DNA from: Xanthomonas sacchari | GTDB lineage: Bacteria; Pseudomonadota; Gammaproteobacteria; Xanthomonadales; Xanthomonadaceae | Direction: 5' to 3' | Assembly (NCBI RefSeq): GCF_024266585.1 | Contig: NZ_CP100647.1 | Location: 1,159,001 to 1,223,000, forward strand | DNA: 64,000 nucleotides | Part shown: one piece after another, positions 1 through 7,605 of the stretch | Layout of the letters: each line of letters starts with the position of its first letter | Numbering within the stretch: the stretch's first letter is position 1 | Made by a program: the position numbers and the translations under genes | The notes under the pieces: model-generated | What the model was told of the DNA's origin: nothing | Database searches by the model: none | The model's input: the letters and a program-made list of their open reading frames with translations, nothing else

Positions 1-1
1 T

Positions 2-571
2 GGGACCCTGACCTGCGCCGTGCACGATTTCGCCTTGATCCGCCGCGAACTGCAGATCCCGCCGCAGGCCGACATCCTGCAGCACCTGGCGGCGCTGCCG
101 GAGGCGCAGCGCGCCAGCAAGCACGCCTGGCTGCTGGAGCACGAACGCGTGCTGGCGCAGGAGGCCACCGCGGCCAACGGCGCGCCGGCGCTGCTGCGCA
201 CCCTGCACGCGGCCGATTGCCGGCTGGCGGTGCTGACCCGCAACGCGCGCGAGCTGGCGCAGCTGACCCTGGAAGAGATCGAGGTCGACGACCTGTTCGA
301 GGAGGTGACCATCCTCGGCCGCGACGAGGCTCCGCCCAAACCGCATCCCGGCGGCCTGCTGCAGTTGGCCGAGCACTGGGGCGTGGCGCCGCAGGCGCTG
401 GCGATGGTCGGCGACCACGCCTACGACCTGCAGTGCGGCCGCCATGCCGGCGCCACCACCGTGCTGCTGCATCCGGACAATCCCTGGCCGGCCCTGGCCG
501 ACCTGCACTTCGCCGACTGCGCCGCGCTGCTGGCGTGGTGGCAGGACAGCGGCACGCCGCAGCCGCACTGA
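2..571 (+). CDS. HAD-superfamily hydrolase, 5' end outside the window
   Basis: The reading frame is already open at base 2 and begins Gly-Thr-Leu-Thr, which matches the end of HAD motif I (DxDGTLT). The two catalytic aspartates therefore lie just upstream of the window, and the GTG at base 20 is not the true start. Motif II is seen as VLTRNA, motif III as the lysine of KPHPGG, and motif IV as GDHAYDLQCG with the metal-binding aspartates. The visible part is about 190 residues, a normal size for a phosphoglycolate-phosphatase-like HAD enzyme, and is presumably cytosolic. The substrate cannot be told. A GC-rich hairpin (581-608) follows the stop but has no T-tract. Confidence 0.85.
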   Translation, partial: GTLTCAVHDFALIRRELQIPPQADILQHLAALPEAQRASKHAWLLEHERVLAQEATAANGAPALLRTLHAADCRLAVLTRNARELAQLTLEEIEVDDLFEEVTILGRDEAPPKPHPGGLLQLAEHWGVAPQALAMVGDHAYDLQCGRHAGATTVLLHPDNPWPALADLHFADCAALLAWWQDSGTPQPH

Positions 572-767
572 CCCTGTATCGCGGCGCCGCGGCGGCTGAC
601 GGCGCCGCGCGCCCATCCCATCCTCCCGTGGCTGGATCGGCGCGCGCGCCGATCGCACGCCCGGCGAGTGCCCGCCCTGCGCACGCAGGAGCCGCAGGCT
701 TCCCCCACACGGCGCACGGTGTGCCACGGCGTCGCGTGCCCGCACTGCGCCAATCGCGATGCAGCGA

Positions 768-786
768 CGTGGCACAAAGTGTCACG
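768..786. promoter_or_regulatory. Candidate activator-binding inverted repeat (UAS)
   Basis: CGTGGCAC-AAA-GTGTCACG has 8-bp arms with one mismatch. Its centre lies about 108 bp upstream of the -24 element of the sigma-54 promoter at 884, a normal distance for an enhancer bound by a sigma-54 activator. That an AcoR-like protein binds here is inference from spacing and from the regulator gene at the end of the same island. Confidence 0.5.
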
Positions 787-883
787 TTCTCGAGACGTCC
801 TCTGCCCTCGCGGCGCGCTCGCGCAAGGCCATGGCGGGTCGTGTGATCCGTGCGTCAACGGATGTTGCATCGCAGCGCCGCGA

Positions 884-899
884 TGGCATGGACGTTGCT
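884..899 (+). promoter_or_regulatory. Sigma-54 (RpoN) promoter of the PQQ alcohol dehydrogenase operon
   Basis: TGGCATG-GACG-TTGCT matches the RpoN consensus TGGCACG-N4-TTGCW with a single mismatch (T for C) and the exact GG-to-GC spacing. It lies 83 bp before the ATG at 982, giving a predicted leader of about 70 nt. A sigma-54-dependent regulator is encoded in the same island (10731-12713). Confidence 0.75.
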
Positions 900-981
900 C
901 TTGGATCCCCACGCTTCAGGTTCCGTGGCACACGCCGACCAGGTGCAGCTGCCGCGGCTCTTCAACGAGGGGAGTAGAACG

Positions 982-2994
982 ATGCACAGTCATTCACGTC
1001 GTACCCAGGCTTGTACCTTGCTCGCGCTGGCCACTGCGTTGGCGCTGGCGGGCTGCAAGAAGCAGGAAGAGGCCGCGGCCCCGGCCGCGCCGGCCGCCGC
1101 GCAGCAACCGCCGGCCGCCGCGCCGGCCGCGGTGGCCGATACCGACAGCGAGTTCGCCAGCAATGCCGCCAATCCCGACAACTGGGGCGGCATCGGCCGC
1201 GATTTCGGCCTGACCCGGCACAGCCCGCTGGCCGAGATCAACCGCGACAACGTCAAGAATCTGAAGATGTCGTGGGAGATGAAGACCGACGCCACCCGCG
1301 GCCACGAAGGCCAGCCGCTGGTGGTGGGCAGCACCATGTACATGGTCAGCGCCTATCCGAACAACGTATTCGCGATCGACCTGTCGCAGGAAGACAACGG
1401 CAAGGTGCTGTGGAAGTACACCCCGCAGCAGGACGAGCGCGCGGTGGCGGTGGCCTGCTGCGACACGGTCAACCGCGGCGCGTCCTATGCCGACGGCAAG
1501 GTGGTGTTCGGCAGCCTCAGCGGCGATGTGATCGCGCTCGACGCCAAGACCGGCAAGGAGGTGTGGAAGCAGAAGCTCGCCTATCCGGAGAAGGGCGAGA
1601 CCATCACCATGGCGCCGATCATCGCCGACGGCAAGGTCGTGGCCGGCATCAGCGGCAACGAGTTCGGCGTGCGCGGCCGCGTCGCCGCGTACGCGCTGGC
1701 CGACGGCAAGCAGGCCTGGTCCTGCGAGGCCACCGGCACCGACAAGGACATCTGCCTCGGTCCGGACTTCAACAAGGCCAATCCGCAGCACGGCCAGCTC
1801 GGCGACCTCGGCCAGAAGACCTATCCCGACGACGGCTGGAAGCGCGGTGGCGGCGCGGCCTGGGGGTGGTACAGCTACGACCCGAAACTCAAGCTGCTCT
1901 ACTACGGCACCGGCAATCCCGGCCTGTGGAGTCCGTCGTACCGCTGCGGCAAGACCACGCAGAAGGAGTGCGATACCGGCGCGTACGACAACAAGTGGTC
2001 GATGACCCTGTTCGCGCGCAAGATCGACACCGGCGAAGCGGTATGGGGCTACCAGAAGACCCCGTTCGACCAGTGGGACTACGACGGCATCAACGAGCCG
2101 ATCCTGGTCGACCTGACCATCGACGGCAAGCAGGTGCCGTCGGTGGTGCAGTTCGACCGCAACGGCTTCGCCTACGTGCTCGACCGCCGCGACGGCACCC
2201 TGCTGCGCGCCAACAAGTTCGTGCCGGCCAATTGGGCCGAGCGCATCGACATGAAGACCGGGCGCCCGGTCAAGGTCGCGGCGCATTCGCCGCTGGAGCG
2301 CGGCCGCAAGGTCGAGGCGTTCCCCTCGGCGATGGGCGGCAAGGACCAGCAGCCGTGTTCGGTGGATCCGGCCAATTCCGCGGTGTTCTTCTGCGGTACC
2401 AACAACTGGCACATGGAGCTGGATCCGCAGGAGCGCGGCAACACCATGATGGGCCTGCCGTACGTGTTCGCCAACGTGCTGATGAAGCCGAACGAGCCCG
2501 GCGCGCTGGGCATCGTCAAGGCGTTCGACGTGGTCGAAGGCAAGTCCAAGTGGGAGATCAAGGAGAAGTTCCCGGTGTGGAGCGGCACCCTGGTCACCGA
2601 TGGCGGGCTGGTGTTCTACGGCACGCTGGACGGCTGGTTCCGCGCCGTGGACAAGGACACCGGCAAGAAGCTGTGGGAGACCAAGCTGCCGTCCGGCATC
2701 ATCGGCAACCCGATCGCCTACAAGGCCAACGGCCACCAGTACGTGGCGGTGTTCTCGGGCATCGGCGGCTGGATCGGCCTGCCGGTCGCCGCCGGCCTGG
2801 ATCCGGGCGATCCGTACGGCGCGCTGGGTGCCGCCGGCCTGGCCTTCAGCAACGGCTTCGACAAGATCCCGTTGGGCGGCATGGTGCACACCTTCCGCAT
2901 CGACGGCGCCGGCAAGACCGTCACCCCCACTGCGACCGCCACCGCGGCCACCGGCGGCGGCAGCGCGGCAGTCGCCGCCAAGACGGTGCGATGA
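982..2994 (+). CDS. PQQ-dependent alcohol dehydrogenase, lipoprotein, lanthanide-type active site
   Basis: This is a 670-residue quinoprotein of the methanol/ethanol dehydrogenase family that oxidises alcohols to aldehydes in the periplasm. The ATG at 982 follows a good AGGGGAG site and gives a lipoprotein signal ending in LALAGC (Cys25), so the enzyme is probably membrane-anchored, unlike soluble MxaF/XoxF. Family marks are the vicinal Cys159-Cys160, Glu227 in GNEFGVRG, Asn312 in GTGNPG, and Asp366-Tyr-Asp368. In this family the second Asp of the D-x-D pair is the extra lanthanide ligand; calcium enzymes carry Ala there. Lanthanide dependence is therefore a strong inference. It is the first gene of the sigma-54-driven operon and overlaps the next by 4 bp. 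Confidence 0.9.
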   Translation: MHSHSRRTQACTLLALATALALAGCKKQEEAAAPAAPAAAQQPPAAAPAAVADTDSEFASNAANPDNWGGIGRDFGLTRHSPLAEINRDNVKNLKMSWEMKTDATRGHEGQPLVVGSTMYMVSAYPNNVFAIDLSQEDNGKVLWKYTPQQDERAVAVACCDTVNRGASYADGKVVFGSLSGDVIALDAKTGKEVWKQKLAYPEKGETITMAPIIADGKVVAGISGNEFGVRGRVAAYALADGKQAWSCEATGTDKDICLGPDFNKANPQHGQLGDLGQKTYPDDGWKRGGGAAWGWYSYDPKLKLLYYGTGNPGLWSPSYRCGKTTQKECDTGAYDNKWSMTLFARKIDTGEAVWGYQKTPFDQWDYDGINEPILVDLTIDGKQVPSVVQFDRNGFAYVLDRRDGTLLRANKFVPANWAERIDMKTGRPVKVAAHSPLERGRKVEAFPSAMGGKDQQPCSVDPANSAVFFCGTNNWHMELDPQERGNTMMGLPYVFANVLMKPNEPGALGIVKAFDVVEGKSKWEIKEKFPVWSGTLVTDGGLVFYGTLDGWFRAVDKDTGKKLWETKLPSGIIGNPIAYKANGHQYVAVFSGIGGWIGLPVAAGLDPGDPYGALGAAGLAFSNGFDKIPLGGMVHTFRIDGAGKTVTPTATATAATGGGSAAVAAKTVR

Positions 2995-4739
2995 GCCGGC
3001 GGCGCCGCGTCCGGGGGGCGAGCGGGTGCCGGGTGGCGCCCGCCGCGTGGCGCCTGCCTGCGGGCGCGCGCGCCGTGGTGTTGTGGTGCAGCCTCGGACT
3101 CGTCGCCGCAGGGTGCACGCGCGAGCCGTCGTCCGCGACGGCTCGCGCTCCTGCGGCTCCGCCGGCGGCGGCAGCGTCGGCCTCCACCGCGCCCGCCGCC
3201 GCGCTGCCGGCCGATGCGCCGGTGCTGCGGGTCTGCGCCGATCCCGGCAACATGCCGTTGTCCGATCGCGCAGGCGCGGGGTTCCAGAACAAGATCGCCC
3301 AGGTGGTGGCCGCGGAGATGGGCCGGCGCCTGGAGTACGAATGGCGCAGCTACTACCAGCGCGGCCTGGCGCGCAGCACGATCAACGCCGGGCGTTGCGA
3401 CGTGCTGATGGACATGAACAGCGATTTCGAGATGGGCCTGGTCACGCGCCCGCTGTATCGCTCCACTTATGTGCTGGTCACCCGCAAGGGCCTGGACCTG
3501 CGCCCGGCGTCGCTGGACGAGCCGGCCTTGAAGAAACTCAAGGTCGGCGTGTTCCAGAGCTCGCCGGCGCGGCAGGCGCTGTTCGACCACGGCGTGCAGG
3601 GCGAGGTGCAGTACCTGTTCTACGATTCGGCGAGCGCGCCGCAGGAACATCCCGGCAAGCTCGCCGAGCAGGTCGCCGCCGGCAAGCTCGATGCCGCCGA
3701 ATCCTGGGGACCGGTGGCCGGCTACTACGCCGCGCGCGGCGGCCTCGGCGTGGTGCCGTTGAATGTCATCGACAACGAGGTGCTGGAGTACTCGATGGCG
3801 TGGGCGGTGTCGCGCAAGAACGCGCCGCTGCGCGATGCGCTGGACGCGGCACTGCAGCGCAGCGCCGGCAAGATCGACGCGATCCTGCGCGACTACCACG
3901 TGCCGCTGGTGGCCTGCGCCGATTGCATCGTCGCCGGCGATCTGCGCTCGCACGGCCCCTATGCGCCGCCCGCCGACCAGGACGACACGCCGAGCGCGCA
4001 GGCCTCCTCGGACATGCTGGCGCAATTGCAGCTGCGCATCGCCGGCGGCGCCGATCCCAACGCGGAGCTGGCGCATGCGCTGGATGCCGGCGATGGCGTG
4101 CGCGTGGCCTGGCTGCTACGCCATGGCGCCAGCGCCGACACCCCCAACCTGCTCGGCGAGCCGCCGTTGCAGCAGGCGATCCGCAACCAGGCGCCGCTGC
4201 TGGTCGGCGAACTGCTGGCCGCCGGCGCCAAGGTCGACAACCGCGACAGCAATGGCTGGACGCCGTTGATGAAGGCGGCCTGGTCCAACGACGGCAACAG
4301 CGCGGCGCAGTTGCTGGCGCATCGCGCCAAGGTCGAGGCGGTGTCCGCCGACGGCTGGACGCCGCTGGATCTGGCGATCTCCTACGCCGATGCCGAGCTG
4401 GTGCAGGCGTTGCTCGACGCCGGCGCCAGCGTGCGCCGGGCCAACCCGGCCGGCTTCACTCCGGTGATGTTCGCGGTGGCGCGCAACGATCCGCGGATCC
4501 TCGACCTGCTGCTCAAGCACGGCGCCGAGGCCGACCGCGCCAACCGCGCCGGCGTCACCCCGTTGATGCTGGCCGCCGCGGCCGGGCGCGAGGACAGCGC
4601 CCGGCGCCTGCTCGCCGCCGGCGCCAGCGCCGATGCGCGCGATGCCCACGGCAAGACCCCGGCGGCGCTGGCCCAGCAACGCGGCAATGCCGAACTCGCC
4701 CAGCTACTGACGGAGGCCCAGCACCGACGCACGCAATGA
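2991..4739 (+). CDS. MxaJ/XoxJ-like binding protein fused to C-terminal ankyrin repeats
   Basis: A 582-residue exported lipoprotein with lipobox LVAAGC at Cys42; the n-region is long, so the start is slightly uncertain. Residues about 78-315 match the quinoprotein-dehydrogenase-associated substrate-binding family (MxaJ/XoxJ): LRVCADPGNMPLSD, then NAGRCDVLMDM and TRPLYRSTYVLVTRKG. Residues about 345-575 are roughly six or seven ankyrin repeats, with repeated GWTPL, LLxxGA and GxTPLMLA. MxaJ-type proteins help activate or mature the partner quinoprotein; the ankyrin part suggests an added protein-binding surface. It starts on an ATGA overlap with the dehydrogenase, so translation is probably coupled. 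The domain join is within one uninterrupted frame, so it is a true fusion here. Confidence 0.87.
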   Translation: MSRRRRVRGASGCRVAPAAWRLPAGARAVVLWCSLGLVAAGCTREPSSATARAPAAPPAAAASASTAPAAALPADAPVLRVCADPGNMPLSDRAGAGFQNKIAQVVAAEMGRRLEYEWRSYYQRGLARSTINAGRCDVLMDMNSDFEMGLVTRPLYRSTYVLVTRKGLDLRPASLDEPALKKLKVGVFQSSPARQALFDHGVQGEVQYLFYDSASAPQEHPGKLAEQVAAGKLDAAESWGPVAGYYAARGGLGVVPLNVIDNEVLEYSMAWAVSRKNAPLRDALDAALQRSAGKIDAILRDYHVPLVACADCIVAGDLRSHGPYAPPADQDDTPSAQASSDMLAQLQLRIAGGADPNAELAHALDAGDGVRVAWLLRHGASADTPNLLGEPPLQQAIRNQAPLLVGELLAAGAKVDNRDSNGWTPLMKAAWSNDGNSAAQLLAHRAKVEAVSADGWTPLDLAISYADAELVQALLDAGASVRRANPAGFTPVMFAVARNDPRILDLLLKHGAEADRANRAGVTPLMLAAAAGREDSARRLLAAGASADARDAHGKTPAALAQQRGNAELAQLLTEAQHRRTQ

Positions 4740-4816
4740 CCGCTTCCCGTCGTCCCGTCCATGCCGCTCGCGCGGCCTGCTCTTCCCATCGTGCACTCCG
4801 CAAAGGTTCTGTCCCC

Positions 4817-5410
4817 ATGCGTCCTGCTCCCGTCCATCGTCGCGCCGTGTCCGCGCTGCTGCCCGTGTTCCTGTTCGCCTCGTTCCTGTTGCTGGCCGCC
4901 TGCGGCAAGCAGGAAACGCCGCCCGCGCCGGCGGCCACGCCAGCGCCTGCCGCCGCGCCCGCGCCTGCACCGGCCTCCGCGCCGACGTCGGCGGCGCCCG
5001 CCGCTCCCGCTTCCGCTCCCGCCGCCGCCGCCGCCGCGCCGGCCCCCGCTGCGGCGGTGACGCCGATTCCGAAGGGACCGCCGGTCAAAGTGACCCCGGA
5101 ACTGGTCGCCGAAGGCAAGGCGATCTTCAACTCCGCCGGCTGCACCGCCTGCCACGGCGGCACCGGCGGCGGTGGCATGTGCCCGCCGCTGACCAACGAC
5201 ATCTGGGTGTACGGCAACGACGACGACACCTTGCGCGCGCTGATCACCGAAGGCACCGCCGGCATGGCCGCGCACGGCAAGACCCGGATCGGCCACGAGA
5301 AGGTGGTCGGGCAGATGCCGCCGTTCGGGCCGGTGCTCAAGCCGGGCGATACCGAGAAGTTGCTGGCCTTCATCCATTCCATCAACAAGACGGCGGGCGC
5401 CACGCAATGA
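4817..5410 (+). CDS. Class I c-type cytochrome lipoprotein, electron acceptor of the quinoprotein
   Basis: A 197-residue protein with a lipobox (LLLAACG, Cys29) and a long Ala/Pro linker to about residue 85. The haem motif is CTACH (Cys109, Cys112, His113), and Met167 in GQMPPFG is the likely distal ligand. It probably takes electrons from the PQQ dehydrogenase at the inner or outer membrane face. I chose the ATG at 4817, which has AAGG ten bases upstream and gives a normal signal peptide. An in-frame ATG at 4736 overlaps the previous stop but would add 27 basic residues before the signal. The stop overlaps the next gene (ATGA). Confidence 0.88.
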   Translation: MRPAPVHRRAVSALLPVFLFASFLLLAACGKQETPPAPAATPAPAAAPAPAPASAPTSAAPAAPASAPAAAAAAPAPAAAVTPIPKGPPVKVTPELVAEGKAIFNSAGCTACHGGTGGGGMCPPLTNDIWVYGNDDDTLRALITEGTAGMAAHGKTRIGHEKVVGQMPPFGPVLKPGDTEKLLAFIHSINKTAGATQ

Positions 5411-6426
5411 GCAACGCGCTGCGTCTGTGCGCCGTCGTCGCGCTGTCGCTGTTCGCCGCGGCCTGCCAGCGCACGCCAGCGCCCGCGGCGAAGGCCGACG
5501 CCGCGGCGGCTGCGCCGGCACCCGCGGCCGGTGCCGCGGCGCTGGCCTACGTGCCGAACCAGCGCAGCGGCACCATCTCGGTGATCGACACCGGCAGCGA
5601 CCGCGTGGTGCGCACGCTGTCGGCGCAGGGCCAGCTCGGCAAGCGCCTGCAGCAGGTGGCGCCGGGGCCGGCCGGGCATCTGTACGTCATCGACGCGCAG
5701 GGCCATCGCCTGCTGGAGCTGGATACCGTGCAGGACCGGGTGCTGCGCAGTGTCGACATCGGCGAGAACGCCGAAGGCGTCGCCGTGGCGCCGGACGGCC
5801 GCCAGCTGGCGGTGTGCGTGGAAGGGCAGAACCAGGTGATGCTGATCGACCCGGCCAGTTTCGCGATCGGCGCGCACATCGCCACCCGCGGGCAGGCGCC
5901 GGAACACTGCGTCTACACCCCGGACGGCGCGCTGCTGCTGACCAGCAACGAGGGTTCCAACGACCTGGATGTGATCGACCTGAAGGCCGGCGCGTCCACC
6001 GGCGTCATCGCCACCAGCGGGCATCCGCGCGGCATGGCGTTCGCGCCCGACGGCAAGACCGTCTATGTGGCGCAGGAGACGGCCAACGTGGTCGATGTGA
6101 TCGACCTGGCGACGCGCACGCGCGTGGCCAGCATCCCGGCCGGGCAGCGCACCGCCGGCATCGCCATCGCCCGCGACGGCAGCCGCGTGTACGCGTCCAA
6201 CGGTGCCGGCACGGTCAGCGTGATCGACCCGGTCGCGCGCCGCGCAGTGGCGCAGATTCCGGTCGGGCAGCGGCCGTGGAATCCGGCGCTGAGCGCGGAT
6301 GGAAAGAAGCTGTATGTGGCCAACGGCCGTTCCGACAGCGTCAGCGTCATCGACACGGCGGCAATGAAGGAGATCAAGCAGATCGCGGTCGGCGAGATGC
6401 CATGGGGTGTGGTCGTGGCGCAGTGA
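5407..6426 (+). CDS. PQQ-dependent catabolism-associated beta-propeller lipoprotein
   Basis: A 339-residue YVTN/NHL-like seven-bladed beta-propeller. After a lipoprotein-type signal (LFAAAC, Cys20), repeated blades of the form VSVIDxxxxRxVxxIPVGxxPxxxAxxxDGxxxYVAN run to the C-terminus. This family is recurrently encoded beside PQQ-dependent dehydrogenases; its exact role is unknown, perhaps docking or sensing in the periplasm. It starts on an ATGA overlap with the cytochrome gene, in the same operon, and is followed by a 53-bp gap with a purine-rich ribosome site before the zinc alcohol dehydrogenase. Confidence 0.85.
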   Translation: MSNALRLCAVVALSLFAAACQRTPAPAAKADAAAAAPAPAAGAAALAYVPNQRSGTISVIDTGSDRVVRTLSAQGQLGKRLQQVAPGPAGHLYVIDAQGHRLLELDTVQDRVLRSVDIGENAEGVAVAPDGRQLAVCVEGQNQVMLIDPASFAIGAHIATRGQAPEHCVYTPDGALLLTSNEGSNDLDVIDLKAGASTGVIATSGHPRGMAFAPDGKTVYVAQETANVVDVIDLATRTRVASIPAGQRTAGIAIARDGSRVYASNGAGTVSVIDPVARRAVAQIPVGQRPWNPALSADGKKLYVANGRSDSVSVIDTAAMKEIKQIAVGEMPWGVVVAQ

Positions 6427-6479
6427 GGTGAGGCGAGCGGCGCCCCCAGGCGCCGCGACAAGAGGCGGGGAGAGCCGGA

Positions 6480-7589
6480 ATGAAGACGCGAGCCGCGGTG
6501 GCCTGGGCGGCGAACCAGCCGCTGGCCATCGAGGAGGTGGATCTGCAGCCGCCCAAGGCCGGCGAGGTGCTGGTGCGGATGGTCGCCAGCGGCATCTGCC
6601 ACAGCGACGACATCGCCCTGTCCGGCATGGATGCCGAGGCGGCGTTCCCGGTGATCCTGGGCCAGGAAGGCGCCGGCGTGGTCGAGGAGGTCGGCGTCGG
6701 CGTCGGCAGCGTGCGTCCGGGCGACCACGTGATCCCGCTGTACATGCCCGAATGCGGCGTGTGCAAGTACTGCCGTTCCAACCGCACCAACCTGTGCCAG
6801 GCGATCCGCGCCAGCCAGGACCGCGGGCTGATGCCCGACGGCAGCAGCCGCTTCTCGCTGCACGGGCGCCCGCTGCTGCACTACATGGGCACCAGCACCT
6901 TCGCCGAGTACACGGTGCTGCCGGAGATCGCGGTGGCCAAGATCCACCGCTCCGCGCCGCTGGACAAGGCCTGCCTGCTCGGCTGCACGGTCACCACCGG
7001 CATCGGCGCGGTGCTCAACACCGCGCGGGTGCGTCCGGGCGAGAACGTGGCGGTGTTCGGGCTCGGCGGCATCGGCCTGTCGGTGGTGCAGGGCGCGGTG
7101 ATGGCGCGCGCCGAGCGCATCATCGTGGTCGACATCAACCGCGACAAGTTTCCCCTGGCGCGCGCGCTGGGCGCCACCGACTGCCTGGACCCGAAGGATT
7201 TCGGCGCGCCGGTGCAGCAGGTCATCGTCGATCTCACCGACGGCGGCGCCGACCACAGCTTCGCCTGCGTCGGCGACGTGCGCGCGATGCGCGCGGCGCT
7301 GGAGTGCTGCCACAAGGGCTGGGGCGAAAGCATCATCCTCGGCGTGGCGCCGAGCGCGCAGGAGATCAGCACGCGGCCGCTGCAGCTGGTCACCGGGCGC
7401 GCCTGGCGCGGCAGCGCGTTCGGCGGGGTCAAGGGCCGCAGCGAACTGCCGGCCTATGCCGAGCGCTATCTGGCCGGGGAGATCCGCATCGACGAACTCA
7501 TCAGCGAAACCCTGCCGCTGGATCACATCAACCGCGGCTTCGAGGCGATGCGCGCGGGGCGTGGCATCAAATCGATCGTCCTCTACTGA
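6480..7589 (+). CDS. Class III-like zinc alcohol dehydrogenase (GSH-formaldehyde dehydrogenase family)
   Basis: A 369-residue cytosolic MDR-family enzyme. Structural zinc cysteines are in CGVCKYCRSNRTNLC (about 92-106), the NAD fold is GLGGIG (about 194-199), and LMPDGSSRFS is typical of class III (S-hydroxymethylglutathione) dehydrogenases. Catalytic-zinc Cys40 (GICHSD) and the later cysteine in LLGCTVTTG are present. The expected zinc ligand His of the GHE motif is Gln62 here (LGQEGAG; codon CAG). The context suggests cytosolic handling of aldehyde made by the PQQ enzyme, possibly formaldehyde. Another alcohol or aldehyde substrate is equally possible, and loss of the histidine makes normal zinc chemistry uncertain. 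Confidence 0.85.
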   Translation: MKTRAAVAWAANQPLAIEEVDLQPPKAGEVLVRMVASGICHSDDIALSGMDAEAAFPVILGQEGAGVVEEVGVGVGSVRPGDHVIPLYMPECGVCKYCRSNRTNLCQAIRASQDRGLMPDGSSRFSLHGRPLLHYMGTSTFAEYTVLPEIAVAKIHRSAPLDKACLLGCTVTTGIGAVLNTARVRPGENVAVFGLGGIGLSVVQGAVMARAERIIVVDINRDKFPLARALGATDCLDPKDFGAPVQQVIVDLTDGGADHSFACVGDVRAMRAALECCHKGWGESIILGVAPSAQEISTRPLQLVTGRAWRGSAFGGVKGRSELPAYAERYLAGEIRIDELISETLPLDHINRGFEAMRAGRGIKSIVLY

Positions 7590-7605
7590 GCTGCAAGGAA
7601 CCGGC

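Larger units (their letters stand above)
572..981. other. 410-bp regulatory gap upstream of the PQQ dehydrogenase operon
   Basis: No protein-coding signal is convincing here. The gap holds a hairpin just after the HAD gene (581-608), an inverted repeat at 768-786 and a sigma-54-type promoter at 884-899. The 8-mer CGTGGCAC occurs at 768-775 and 924-931, and as its reverse complement at 721-728. The ribosome binding site of the next gene is AGGGGAG near 968-974. Confidence 0.7.

Noticed and set aside
20-571. GTG at base 20 as the true start of the HAD gene
   Set aside because: The frame is open to base 2 and encodes GTLT of HAD motif I, so the start lies before the window.
581-608. GC-rich hairpin after the HAD gene considered as a terminator
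   Set aside because: There is no T-tract, and GC-rich stems of this size are expected by chance in this composition.
994-2889. Long minus-strand open frame opposite the PQQ dehydrogenase
   Set aside because: It mirrors the codon structure of a well-supported gene, has no motif or ribosome site, and is a usual by-product of high GC content. The same applies to other long opposite frames, for example 19747-21735, 27768-29219 and 38695-40959.
4736-4816. Upstream ATG for the cytochrome c gene overlapping the previous stop
   Set aside because: It would put 27 extra residues with many Arg before the lipoprotein signal. The ATG at 4817 has a ribosome site and gives a normal signal peptide.
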